A stretch of DNA of 64,000 nt from Stomoxys calcitrans (Eukaryota; Arthropoda; Insecta; Diptera; Muscidae), in assembly GCF_963082655.1 (NCBI RefSeq), contig NC_081553.1, positions 44,278,260 through 44,342,259 on the forward strand, given 5' to 3'. The position numbers and the translations under genes were made by a program. The notes beneath the pieces were generated by a model. It saw nothing but the letters and a program-made list of their open reading frames with translations, made no database searches and was not told the origin of the DNA. Positions within the stretch are counted from its first letter, which is position 1. Every line of letters begins with the position of its first letter. Positions 1-9,900 of the stretch are shown piece by piece.

Positions 1-46
1 ATGACAAAATGAATATGCCCCCATCCTTCGGTGGTGGGTACAAAAA
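1..46 (-). mobile_element. HINE-A 5' terminal block, cut by window edge
   Basis: Reverse complement reads TTTTTGTACCCACCACCGAA and continues with the HINE-A head (GGATGGGGG..., then CATTTTGTCAT). It matches the 5' terminus of the many HINE-A copies further along. Only the outermost 46 bases are inside the window; the rest lies to the left. Confidence 0.8.
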
Positions 47-414
47 GAAAATTTTAAGTTAGGAATTTCGTGCTACATACAAAATCCTTAATTGTTTTCC
101 ATACCACCCTCCTAAGCTCGTTCATGTCTGGTATCGTGTCCCTTCCAAAGTACCGGTGTCTGTTAGCCGCGAAAGCCGGGCAATGACAAAGGAAATGAGC
201 CAACGTCTCATCATCATCCCCGCATGCCCTACAAATGCTATCACTTGCCGCACCAATTTCGCATAAATGACCTCATAGTCCCAGTTATGACACCAAAAGC
301 TATTCGGATCATCCCATAGGATTTTTACCGTCCTACCTATTGTTTCGCTCTAGACGTTTGCTGCCCACTCCCATTTCGGGTCGACCCGAAAGGCTTCGAG
401 TTAACCAAGTTTAT

Positions 415-681
415 CTACGATAGTTCTCTTGCCTTCCCTGTCAAATCTGCTGCCCTATCATTCCCCCTTACTCCGTTATGGCCATGCATCCACACGATGC
501 GTATTGTGCCACACTCAGGGAAGGCGTTAATCTCCTTTTTACACTGCAAGACTGCTCGTGACCTCACCGTCCTGATTTTTATTGCCCTTATAGCCAGTTT
601 ACGGTCCTTAAAGACGTTCACACTCGACTTCCTCGCGTTAGCACCATACCATCTCACGGATTCCCTGATCGCCTGGATCAC
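415..681 (-). pseudogene. LINE RNase H domain fragment
   Basis: The translated fragment of 88 residues has the RNase H layout seen in I-type LINEs. A strand-turn ends in FKDRKLAIRAI (family form: TDS..A..A) and about 40 residues later comes WMHGHNGVRGNDRAADL (family form: W.PGH.GI.GNE.AD.LA). The acidic residue expected in the second motif is present as D of KDRK. The His and final Asp of HG..D are present. In the cell the domain would remove the RNA strand during target-primed reverse transcription. There is no intact reading frame around it, so it is not functional. Confidence 0.75.
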
Positions 682-784
682 CGTCTGCAGGACCGTACTA
701 CGGTTAGGCAGTCTAAACAGAATTCAGTCCCTGGATTCTCAATGTAAACCACCAGGCCCACTCCTTAATCCACGTTTTGGTCCA

Positions 785-1205
785 TTCGTGTACAATGATC
801 TTCCAGATGGCATTACTAGGATTCCATCACTTCAAGACTGTGCCACTGGCAGTGTCTCGCACTCGACTTCAAGGCTTATCACGGGTATCCGATCGGAAAC
901 CTCTTCCCTTCCTTACAGGTTTCCTATCGTCGCCTCGATTATACCGCGATGGTATGCGGTGCTCCCATCCTCAATCAATTCTCCCATCGCCTTAAGTCTC
1001 TTAGCCGCAGTGGCTGCCTCTCACTTTGACCCACGCTTTGATCCATTCGTGTACAATGATCGTCCAGGCGGAAATACTAGGTTTCTATCAGTTCAAGTTT
1101 GTGCCGCTGGCAGCAGTGGCTCGCACTCGACTTCAAGGTTTATCACAGGTACTCTGATCGGAAACCTCTTCCCTTCCTTAAAAGTTTCCTATCGTCGCCT
1201 CGATT
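785..1205. repeat. 261-bp direct duplication inside LINE linker
   Basis: Segments starting near 785 and 1046 share long matches: both contain TGTACAATGATC (789 and 1050), CTCGCACTCGACTTCAAGG and GATCGGAAACCTCTTCCCTT. The offset is 261 bp. The copies differ by scattered substitutions, so the duplication is not recent. Confidence 0.75.
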
Positions 1206-1424
1206 ATACTGCGATGTTATGAACTGATCCACTGAACTATCAGTCCACCAAACTACTGAGGCCTAGGTAAGTATTGGTCTAATCACGCTTCTGTAGAGCC
1301 AGTGGACTATCCTAGGATTCAGATCCCATTTAGAGCCTACGACCCGACTACATAGTGCCCAACATCTGCGAGCCTTCTCATTACGCTCCTAAATGTAACC
1401 AAGTTTTATATCCAAGATCACACC

Positions 1425-1762
1425 TTAGTATTTGACCTTGTTAGTGATCGAAATCGTTTTATTGAGGAAACGTGGTGCGTTAAATTCGCCCACCTTCGTC
1501 TTCCTCGTGAACAGGCATATTTCAGTCTTCTCTGGGTTTACATTGAGACCTCTGGGTCTAGCCCAGTCATATGCCATATGCAAGACCTTTTCGGCCCTTC
1601 TGCATAGCTCGTTCAGATCCTTATCTCTTAGAAGTATTATAACATCGGCTGTGTAGCAGAGGGGTTCAAATCCCTCCTCAGTCAGCATCCGTAATAGGTC
1701 ATTTATGGTGGCCACCCATAGCAGTGGCGATAAAATGCACCCCTGTTGCGTGATCTGTGCCA
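1425..1762 (-). pseudogene. LINE reverse transcriptase fragment (palm, thumb)
   Basis: The fragment starts at QQGCILSPLLW (RT block 4, family form PQGGVLSPLLW). The catalytic box appears as YTADV instead of YADDV, so one catalytic Asp is displaced by a substitution or indel. It then follows the usual I-clade pattern: AYDWARPRGLNVNPEKTEI..FTRK and a KVKY.. strand. The first six residues of the open frame (MVEGIK) come from the adjacent HINE head, not from the LINE. Dead copy. Confidence 0.8.
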
Positions 1763-3398
1763 TTTTTATACCCTCCACCATAAGATGGGGGGTATACTAA
1801 TTTCGTCATTCTGTTTGTAACTACTCGAAATATTCGTCTGAGACCCCATAAAGTATATATATTCTTGATCGTCGCGACATTTTATGTCGATCTAGCCATG
1901 TCCGTCCGTCTGTCCGTCCGTCCGTCCGTCCGTCCGTCCGTCCGTCCGTCCGTCCGTCTGTCCGTCCGTCCGTCCGTCTGTCCGTCCGTCCGTCCGTCTG
2001 TCTGTCGAAAGCACGCTAACTCCCGAAGGAGTGAAGCTAGCCACTTGAAATTTTGCACAAATACTTCTTATTAGTGTAGGTCGGTTGGTATTGTAAATGG
2101 GCCATATCGGTCCATGTTTTGATATAGCTGCCATATAAACCGATCTTGGGTCTTGACTTCTTGAGCCTCTAGAGTGCGCAATTCTTATTCGATTGGAATG
2201 AAATTTTGCACGACGTGTTTTCTTATGATATCCAACAACTGTGCTAAGTATGGTTTAAATCGGTCCATAACCTGATATAGCTGCCATAAAAACCGATCTT
2301 GGGTCTTGACTTCTTGAGACTCTAGCGTGCGCAATTCTTATCCGATCAGAATGAATTTTGGCACGTAGTATTTTGTTATGATATCCAACAACTGTGCCAA
2401 GTATGGTTCAAATCGGCTTATAACCTGATATAGCTGCCATATAAACCGATCTTGGGTCTTGACTTCTTGAGCCTCTAGAGTGCGCAATTCTTATCCGATT
2501 GGAATGGAATTTCGCACGACGTGTTTTGTTATGATACCCAACAACTGTGCCAAGTATGGTTTAAATCGGTTCATAACCTGATATAGCTGCCATATAAACC
2601 GATCTTGGGTCTTGACTTCTTGAGCCTCTAGAGGGCACAATTCCTATCCGATTTGAATGAGTTTTTGCACGACGTATTTTGTTATGATATCCACCAACTG
2701 TGCCATGTATGGTTCAAATCGGTTCATAACCTGATATAGCTGTCATATAAACAGATCTGGGGATTTGACTTCTTGAGCTTCTAGAGGGCGCAATTCCTAT
2801 CCGATTTGGCTGAAATTTTGTACGACGTATCCTCTCATGACCATCAACAAACATGTTTTTTATGTTCTGAATCGGTCTATAGCCCGATACAGATCCCATA
2901 TGACGTATTTTATTTTTACTTTCAACAACTGTGTCAAATAAGGTTCAAATGGGTTCATAATCTGATATAGCTGCCATATAAACCGATCTGGGATCTTGAC
3001 TTCTTGACCCCTAGAGGCCGCAATTATTATCCGATATGCCTGAAATTTTGTATGACGTATCCTCTCATGACCATCAACAAACATGTTTATTATGTTCTGA
3101 ATCGGTCTATAGCCCGATACAGATCCCATATAAATCGTTCTCTCTATTTTACTTCGTGAGCCCCAATGGGCGCAATTCTTATACGAATTGGCTGAAATTT
3201 TACACAGGTCTCCAACATATAATTTAATTGTGGTCCGAACCGGACCATATCTTGATATCGTTTTAATAGCAGAGCAACTCTTTTCTTATATCCTTTTAAG
3301 CCTAAGAAGAGATGCCGGAAAACAATTCGACAAATGCGATCCATGGTGGAGGGTATATAAGATTAGGCCCGGCCGAACTTAGCACGCTTTTACTTGTC
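1763..3398 (+). mobile_element. HINE-B, complete copy with 153-bp array
   Basis: This is a full-length HINE of about 1.64 kb. The 5' block begins TTTTTATACCCTCCACCATA and includes CCCCATAAAGTATATATATT and CTTGATCGTCGCGACATTTT, similar to the DINE-1 core. A GTCY run (about 1900-2010) follows, then an AGCACGCTAACT block. The internal array starts near 2100; the anchor CCGATCTTGGG recurs at 2140, 2293, 2446, 2599 and (as CAGATCTGG) 2752, every interval being 153 bp. Later units are more divergent. The 3' end has GGAGGGTATATAAGATTAGG, a one-base-damaged hairpin (AGGCCCGGCCGAA) and a tail GCACGCTTTTACTTGT. It has no coding capacity; mobilisation would need a Helentron replicase-helicase in trans. 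Confidence 0.8.
1898..2010. repeat. GTCY tetranucleotide microsatellite in HINE-B
   Basis: Nearly pure GTCC/GTCT repeats at the position where DINE-1-type elements carry their variable GTCY tract. Open frames over it (repeated SVRPSVRP on one strand, DGRTDGRT on the other) are translation artefacts. Confidence 0.9.
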
Positions 3399-4212
3399 TC
3401 CCTTATATTTATGCCATTGAACACACAAGGAACAGGTGCCTTAGCAAATGGTTTATCCAGTCTCTAAGGACCGGGTCCACCCGGTACTGGTCTAAGGATT
3501 GGATCAGTGTGCTTATAATTAACAATCGTTCAAAGAATTTAACAACTGCGATCCAAGGTGGATTGCATATCAGATTCGATCCAGTCAAAATTAAAGAGCT
3601 TATACAGAACCGTGTTTGGTGGACTTCTTGGGGTTTGAACTAAGAGATACGTCGATAGAATTCGTACGATTTAGGTAATTTAATTTCATTTTGATTGCCA
3701 GATTTGAAAAGGCAGATTTAGTGGCCCCGTTTAGACATTTGATCCCAATTTAGCTTCTTGACCCCTCAAATATCTTCCCTATAAAAGACATGGAGTAGTT
3801 CGTGTTTAGTGTAAAACTACCTAACCAAGTCAACCCACAAACTTTCAACAATACTTACCAAAGGTGATGACAGCTAGACTCTCACATCATTAGGCCTTCT
3901 TGTGAATGTGGGAGGAACGAATTTATTTATTTATTTTATTTATTTATTTATTTGATGAATACCTACACAACAAGATAAAAAATCTTATAATTATAGTGCA
4001 GGCTTATAAGAACAGTCATATATCCTTTGGAAAAAATAATAATAAAAATAATATAAAAATTTTAAGGCAATATAAAAGAAATGTAAAAAAAATTTTTTGA
4101 ATATTAATGATGGAAATACAAATTATTGAGAAAAATAATAAATTAAAATAGTTTTCACTTTAAGGAAGAAGTTAACAATGTTTAAAAGGAGAGAAAAACA
4201 ATTTTTGAATAA
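3399..4212. other. Single-copy-looking AT-rich DNA
   Basis: I see no coding or structural RNA signal. A short TTTA/ATTT low-complexity run lies at about 3918-3955, and the 4020-4200 part is strongly A-rich. A weak echo of a HINE tail (AAGGTGGATTGCATATCAGA) near 3559 may be a very old remnant. Confidence 0.5.
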
Positions 4213-4446
4213 TTAGTTACTAAGAAGAATAAAAAGTCTTTTCTTAAAGTCTGACGCGTTGCTGATGTTTTGGATTTCGTGGGGAATGGTATTCCAAAGA
4301 CGTATGGTACTCGTATAAAATTGCCATTTAGATACTAGACTCCTTCTTCGAAAAGGTACAAGTTTTCTACCCCTTCTAGATCGGGCGAATACTAATTTGT
4401 CGTAGTATAGCATCGAAATTAATTTGAAGCCGCATTTGTATGTCAC
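4213..4446 (-). pseudogene. LINE RT C-terminal tail fragment
   Basis: A 77-residue minus-strand frame ends in STIRLWNTIPHEIQNI, a short gap and then FKKRLFILL. It closely follows the C-terminal pattern of Jockey/CR1/RTE-type reverse transcriptases (RLWNSLP..I.......FK..L...L). No catalytic blocks lie upstream (4447 onward), so this is a 5'-truncated remnant, as expected from abortive target-primed integration. Clade cannot be decided from so short a piece. Confidence 0.6.
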
Positions 4447-5325
4447 TCATTACAAGTTTGGGCTGTTTCTGTAGTTTTTTTTTTCAACATTTTCTAAGAC
4501 TTGTGTAGATTTGTACCTTTAACCCAGAAAAACGAAAATGATTTTAAAATGGCAACAGGTTGCAAAGAACCAGCTCCAAATTGCCATGAAACACAGAGAA
4601 CAGTAACCTAATTTTGGCATTTTCATTCAACCCTCTTTTGTTGGTTTCTAAGCAGTGTTTAACCTTTTATTGATGGCGAGGATTTCAAGCCTTCGATTGG
4701 GAAACAATTTTATGGAGGTTTATACTTTGTCACAATTATATTAACATTTAGTTAAACTAAATGTTTCTGTATAAACATGCACTTAACAAAACCCTCATAC
4801 ATGCGATTTCAAATTAGAGGTTCTATTGTTGCTTTGTTCTTCGTTTGATATGTTTGATCTTTTTTTTTCAAAACCCTATTTTGCGGTTGAGTTTCATTAA
4901 ACGGTGTGTACTAGCTTAACTTATATGAGGCTATTTCAATTGACGTTAACCTTTTTATGTGTCAGAAATTTTCAAAATGACAACTTCTGTAGAAAAGCTA
5001 ACATTTAGTGGCAGTGGTGGTGTGCTTGTTGTCGGTTTGTGTTTTGTACTTTTATTTAATGCAACTCTTAATTATATTGACATTTTGTGGTTGATTATAA
5101 TTCTAGGGTGTTTTGAAGATCCGCTTTTAGTTCGGTCACGATTTATTAATGCCATATTTCCATATTAATGTGGTAAATGTAGCGAAAAATATTAACTACT
5201 ATAATTAGACATAGTAGCATACGGGAAAAATGGGGTTTGTACCGACTCATTGATGTTTTCTAATAAAAGAAAGAAAATAATAAAAATGACTGTGTTTTTT
5301 ATTGAATGCTATTAAATGACCATTA
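4447..5325. other. Single-copy-looking DNA, no gene seen
   Basis: AT-rich, no repeat family of this window and no convincing coding frame. A 69-codon frame at 4959-5168 has two hydrophobic stretches but no supporting context. I take it as chance. Confidence 0.45.
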
Positions 5326-6982
5326 AACAAGTAAAAAGGCATTAAGTTCGGCCGGGCCGAACTTTGGATACCCACCACCTCGGGTATGTATGTAAACCAC
5401 CTTTCGTCAAAATTCGGTGAAAAATGCATACCTTATGCCCCATAGCAGATATATATATATATATATATATATACGTTCCGATTTGAACAAAATATTGTAC
5501 TAGGAAGTACAAATCATTATTCAATAAAACCATCTGAACCATATTCGACACGGATGTTGAAAAGCCTAACATAAGTCACAGTGTCAAATTTCAGTGAAAT
5601 CGGATTATAAATGCCCCTTTTATGTGGCCAAGACTATATGACAGCTAAATCCAAATCTGCACCGCTTTGTGCCAAGTTGCAGAAAAAACTCGAAGAGCCT
5701 TATACAACTCACTGTCCCAAATTTCGATGAAATCGGATTATAAATGCGCCTTTTTTTGGTCCCAAAACCTTAAATCGAGATATCGGTCTATATGGCAGCT
5801 ATATCCAAATCTAGACCGATCTGGGCCAAATTGAAGAAGGATGTCGAAGGTCCCAACACAACTAACTGTCCGAAATTTTGGCGACATCGGACAATCAATG
5901 CGCCTTTTGTAGAACCAAAACCTTAAATCTAGAGATAGGTCCATATGGCGGCTATATCCAAATCTGGACCGATCTGGGCCAAATTGAAGAAGGATGTCGA
6001 AGGTCCTAACGCTACTCACTGTCCCAAATTTTGGAGACATCGGATAATAAATGGGCCTTTTATGGCCCCAAAATTTAAAATCGAGAGATCGGTCTATATG
6101 GCAGTTATATCCAAATCTGGACCGATCTGTGCCATATTGCAGAAGTATGTCGAGGACCTTAACTTAACTCACTATCCCAAATTTCGACGGCATCGGACAA
6201 TAAATGCGCCTTTTATGTGCGCAAGACCTTAAATCGAGAGATCGGTCTATATGACAGCTACATCAAAATCTGGACCGACCTGGGCAAAATTGAAGAAGGA
6301 TGTCGAGGGGCTTAACTTAATTGACTTAATCAAATTTCGGCAGAATCGGACAGTAAATGCGCCTTTTATGTGCGCAAGACCTTAAATCGAGAGATCGGTC
6401 TATATGGCAGCTATATCCAAATCTGGACCGATCAGAACCAAATTGAAGAAGGTTGTTGAAGGGCCTAACACAACTCTCTGTCCCAAATGTCAGCAAAATC
6501 GGATAATAAATGACCCAAAGCTATATCCAAATCTGAACCGATCTGGGCCAAATTGACGAAGGATGTCAAGTGGCCTAACATAATTCTCTGTCCCAAACGT
6601 TATCAAAATCAGATAATAAAGGTGCCTTTTATGGCCCTAAGACCCTAAATCGGAGGATCGGTCTATATGGCAGCTATATGCAAATCTGAACTGATCTGAG
6701 CCAAATTGACGAAGGATGTCGAAGGGCCTAACACAACTCACTGTCCTAAATTTCAACAAAAAAAAAGAATCTGTGCAAAATTTCAGCTCAATATCCCTAT
6801 TTTGGAAGACTGTAGCGTGATTTCAAAAGACAGACGGACAGACGGACGGACATGTCTAGATCGTCTTAGATTTTTACGCTGATCAAGAAAATATATACTT
6901 TATAGGGTCGGAAATGGATATTTCGATGTGTTGCATACGGAATGACAAAATAAATATACCCCATCCTTCGGTGGTGCGTATA
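5326..6982 (-). mobile_element. HINE-A, near-complete copy
   Basis: Read on the minus strand it starts at 6982 with the HINE-A head (CGCACCACCGAAGGATGGGG) and the GACCCTATAAAGTATATAT core. It then has a short GTCY run, the CACGCTACAG block and an array of about 153-bp units (GATCGGTCTATATGGCAGCT anchors at 5781 and 6087, two units apart by 306 bp). It ends at the palindromic hairpin AGTTCGGCCGGGCCGAACTT (5346-5365) and the AACAAGTAAAAAGGC tail at 5326. A pure AT dinucleotide run (5449-5473) sits in the 3' part. Non-coding. Confidence 0.8.
5449..5473. repeat. (AT)n microsatellite
   Basis: Uninterrupted AT dinucleotide run inside the 3' part of the HINE-A copy, where other copies read AGCTATATCAAAATA. 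It probably grew from the local TATA-rich unit. Confidence 0.9.
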
Positions 6983-7930
6983 ATAAAGCTTTTATGAACT
7001 TCAATCCCCTTATCGGGAGATCGGTCTATATGGCAGCTATATGTAAATATTGTCCGATTTTAACCATATTTACGTCAGATGTCGAGAGGGTTATGGCCTT
7101 CAGACTCTTATTCGGGAGATCGGTCTACATGACAGCTATATCTAAATATAGCCCGACCTGAACCATATTTCCGTCAAATGTCGGGAGGCTGGAAATAACT
7201 TACTGTTGCAAATTTCAGTGAAATCGGGTAATAAATGAAGCTTTAATGGTCTTTAGACGCTTTATTGGGAGATCACTCATATGGCAGCTGTATCTAAATA
7301 TGGACCGATATAATCTATATTTAGGTCAGATTTCGGGAGGCTTAAGATAACCCACTTTTGCAAATTTCAGCGAAATCGGGTAACGAATAAAGCTTTAAAG
7401 CTGTATCTAAATATAGTCCGATCTGAACCATATTTGGGTCAGTTGTCGGAGAGCTTTACTCTACTCACTGTTTCAAATTTCAGCAAAATCGGATGAAAAG
7501 TGAAGTTTTTATGGGCATTAGACCCTTTATCATAAAATCTGTCTATATAGCAGCTGAATCCATATATGATCCGATTTGGCCCGTTCAAAAACTTAACCAG
7601 ATTGCATCAAAAAGACGTATCTGTGCCTTATTTCAGCTTAAGATCTCAATTTTTAAAGCCTGTAGAGTGATTACAACAGACGGACGGACAGATGGAGGGA
7701 CGGACAGACGGACGGACGGCCAGACGGACGGACGGACAGACGGACGGACAGACCGACGGACAGATGGACGGGAAGACGGACAAACACACGGACATCGTTA
7801 AATCGTCTTAGAATTTTACGACGGTCCGAAATATATATACTTTGTAGGGTCGGAAGTTGATATTTCGATGAGTTGCAAACGGAATGACTAAATGGATATA
7901 GCCCCTATGCTACGGTGGTGGGTATAAAAA
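6983..7930 (-). mobile_element. HINE-A' copy, 3' end missing
   Basis: The minus-strand head starts at 7930 (TTTTTATACCCACCACCGTA, then GCATAGGGGC). The core GACCCTACAAAGTATATATA is followed by TTTCGGACCGTCG, different from HINE-A's TTCTTGATCAGCG. A GTCY/GTCC run of about 120 bp (7675-7795) follows. The array unit is distinct: it has TTTGGGTCAGTTGTCGG and AATAAAGCTTT segments. The 3' hairpin is absent because the sequence changes to the HINE-A head at 6982, so the neighbour probably inserted into or recombined with this one. Confidence 0.7.
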
Positions 7931-7940
7931 CCACTTGCAG

Positions 7941-8010
7941 GCCACCGTACCGCTAAGGTTTGCATGTCCACCTATGGCGCTAAACGCATGCGTTCGAATC
8001 CTGGCAAGAA
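7941..8010 (+). mobile_element. SINE tRNA-like head, 3' truncated
   Basis: GCCACCGTACCGCTAAGGTT (A-box region), then GCATGTCCACCTATGGCGCT and GCGTTCGAATCCTGGC (B-box GTTCGAATCC at 7992-8001). This is the same tRNA-derived head as in the complete SINE at 51959-52280. The body of the SINE is missing. It is preceded by CCACTTGCAG, the same ten bases that precede the head at 9791. Confidence 0.75.
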
Positions 8011-8100
8011 GGTTAGGTTTAAGTGGCAGTCTGCCATCAGACTCGCTTAGACGTTTTCGTCCATTGTGATACCACAGGAGCAGAAGAAGGAATCTGCCTT

Positions 8101-8295
8101 CTAGTTCCAACAGTTGAACCATCCAGATCGCTTTAAAAAGACCAATAACTTGCGAATGTTTACATCCGCTAAATCAGACAGGTTCTCAAAGCAATGAGAA
8201 CCTAAACTGGAACTCCTTCTGACTGCTATTGCGGGACACATACACAAGAAGGTGTTCATAGTCTCTTCTTCCTGGATGTCCTCACCGCTCTGCAA
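8101..8295 (-). pseudogene. LINE C-terminal zinc-knuckle region
   Basis: The minus-strand frame has EDIQEEETMNTFLCMCPAIA followed by a region ending LLVFLKRSGWF. This matches the terminal pattern of RNase H-bearing LINEs (C..C....ET..H.LC.CPA.A....LG...., then L..FI..SGW). The frame stops right after GWFNCWN, close to the expected ORF2 end. Confidence 0.65.
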
Positions 8296-8443
8296 CTGTC
8301 GATGCTGGCAACTTTCAGTCTATCAGCATGTTTTCCGATTAGACAGTAACCTGTCATGACGGACACAATGACTGCGACGTCTGTTCTAGCCAATAACAGC
8401 ATAGCAGTAGAAGTCTAGATTAGGCCATATAGTTTTGGAATGC

Positions 8444-8900
8444 TCACAGCCCCCCTTTTTGTGACCATCTATCATTCGTTGTCCTTCGGACTTGGTCTTG
8501 AAAACTTGGCTCACTTGTCGCTGGAAGCATACCCACAGATTCCAGTTTCCCTGGAATGTGTAGGGTAGTTCCTAGTCTCGCAAGCTTGTCCGCTTTACAA
8601 TTCCCTGGGATATCTCTATGGCCCGGCACCCAGAACAGATGAATTTTGAACTGTTCAGCCATCTCGTTGAGAGATTTGCGACAGTCAAGGGCGTTCTTTG
8701 TGTTCAGAAAAGCGTTCCAGGGATTTAATGGCTGCCTGGCTGTCTGAGAAGATATTTATGCCAATCGTAGTTGACATTATATCATGCCATTCCACCACTT
8801 CCTTAACCGCAAAGAGATCCTCTTGATACACACTGCAGTGGTCGGTTAACCTTTTCGATATGCCCAGTTCTAGATCTTTAGAGTGCATCCCAAAGCCCAC
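8444..8900 (-). pseudogene. LINE RNase H domain, two-frame remnant
   Basis: The first part (8900-8685) carries SVYQEDLFAVKEV with the catalytic Glu, then INIFSDSQAAIKSL with the catalytic Asp. A frameshift near 8680 separates the second part (8662-8444), which has FWVPGHRDIPGNCKADKLA with the His and last Asp of the domain. All four active-site positions are recognisable, so the break is a frameshift rather than loss of the motif. Family role: hydrolysis of the RNA in the RNA-cDNA hybrid. Confidence 0.8.
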
Positions 8901-9468
8901 CTGGTTGTTTAGTTTGGAACCATCCGTATAGAAGTCTATGTAACTTCTGTTACCAGGGATATTGTAGTTCCAATCGGTTCTTTTAGAAATAGTGGTACAT
9001 CAAAAAGCGGCTCAGGTAGGGTGTAATCCACACTGCCTGGAAAATGGGAAATTGTATCAAGGATTTCACAGTGTCCGTAACCGCTACATGATCATTGACA
9101 AATCTCCCTTAACCTCTCGGCAGTGATCATAGCAATTTGTCTAGCCACAATGTCCAGACGCATTAGATATAGCATTAAATTCAGTGCATCCTCAGTGCGG
9201 CTGTGATGCACAAACCAGCCATCCTTTGGATCCAGTTGAGTATTGAACAGTATGTGAACTTTTGAAACGCAGTCCACCAGACCACAACACCATATATCAT
9301 TATAGGTCTGGCAACTGCTGTATATTCTCAAAGCATGACGCGATGTCTAAATCCCCAACTTTTGCAAATGGCTCTCTTGCAGGTGTATAAGGCAAGAGTT
9401 GCCTTTCTTGCCCTTTCCAAAATGTTGGATTTGAAGTTCCATTTCCAGTCCAGCAAAACACCCAGGTA

Positions 9469-9780
9469 TTATGTACTTTCTGTAAATGGAACATTCTCTT
9501 CACCCAAGGAGACAGGTTGCACTGTAGGCAACTTGGATCTCCTGCTGAAAAAAACTACTTCTGTCTTGCACGGATATATACCTAGACCACTTTCGTTAGC
9601 CCACTTTGCTGTTGCACGTAGGGCTTCCTGGAGTACATCTCTTAGAGTGCTGGGAAATTTATCCCTAATCCCAATTGCCCCATCATCAGCATTCGTGACC
9701 ACATTTACACCTTTTCCTTCCAGAGACAATAATATATTGTTAATGGCTATATTAAATGCTATTAAATTAACATTGGAAGA
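9469..9780 (-). pseudogene. LINE reverse transcriptase palm fragment
   Basis: The frame includes NNILLSLEGKGVNVVTNADD, then GAIGIRDKF. The catalytic YADD appears as NADD. It is followed by ATAKWANESGLGIYPCKTEVVFFSRR, the normal spacing for the region after YADD in I/R1-type LINEs. Residues upstream of about 9780 in the same open frame come from the SINE head, so the frame is a chimera of two elements. Confidence 0.75.
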
Positions 9781-9790
9781 CCACTTGCAG

Positions 9791-9900
9791 GCCGCCGTAG
9801 CGCTGAGGTTATCATGTCCACCTATGGCGCTGAACGGATGCGTTTGAAACCTAGCGAGAACATCAGCAAAACAATTTTTGACGGTAGTTGTCCCCTCTCT
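9791..9900 (+). mobile_element. SINE head, 3' truncated
   Basis: GCCGCCGTAGCGCTGAGGTT then TGCGTTTGAAACCTAGCGAG. The B-box is mutated (TTTGAAACC instead of TTCGAATCC). It continues into CATCAGCAAAACAATTTTTG and GTAGTTGTCCCCTCT, the start of the SINE body, before changing to LINE sequence at about 9901. Confidence 0.7.

Larger units (their letters stand above)
61..1762 (-). mobile_element. Decayed I-superfamily-like LINE fragment (RT, RNase H, Zn-knuckle)
   Basis: On the minus strand the fragment runs from the middle of the reverse transcriptase (GCILSPLLW, degenerate YADD box) through a degraded linker to an RNase H domain (415-681). It ends in a CRACG...H..C zinc-knuckle tail (about 130-250). 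It is interrupted by frameshifts and stops, and the 5' half is missing because a HINE-B begins exactly where RT coding stops at 1763. The linker contains a 261-bp direct duplication (about 785-1205). The same LINE family recurs on the plus strand at 9901-11085. The long plus-strand frame over 497-1222 is antisense to this element and is not a gene. Confidence 0.75.
8011..9780 (-). mobile_element. Decayed LINE with RNase H, second family
   Basis: Minus-strand order is RT palm (9780-9469), RT thumb/linker (to about 9090), RNase H (8900-8444) and a zinc-knuckle plus C-terminal tail (8300-8101). There are frameshifts between every part. It differs from the LINE at 61-1762 in RNase H and C-terminal sequence. 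Its ends abut two SINE heads in the same direction (7941 and 9791), so the 5' part of RT is missing and replaced by SINE sequence. Confidence 0.75.

Noticed and set aside
497..1222. 241-codon plus-strand frame, the longest in the window
   Set aside because: It is antisense to a LINE that has RNase H and RT motifs on the minus strand. It also spans the 261-bp duplication and has no motif of its own.
7941..8010. Possible functional tRNA gene
   Set aside because: It has A- and B-box-like sequence but belongs to the SINE family (same head at 9791, 11086, 34095, 51959), with mispaired stems and no terminator-defined end.
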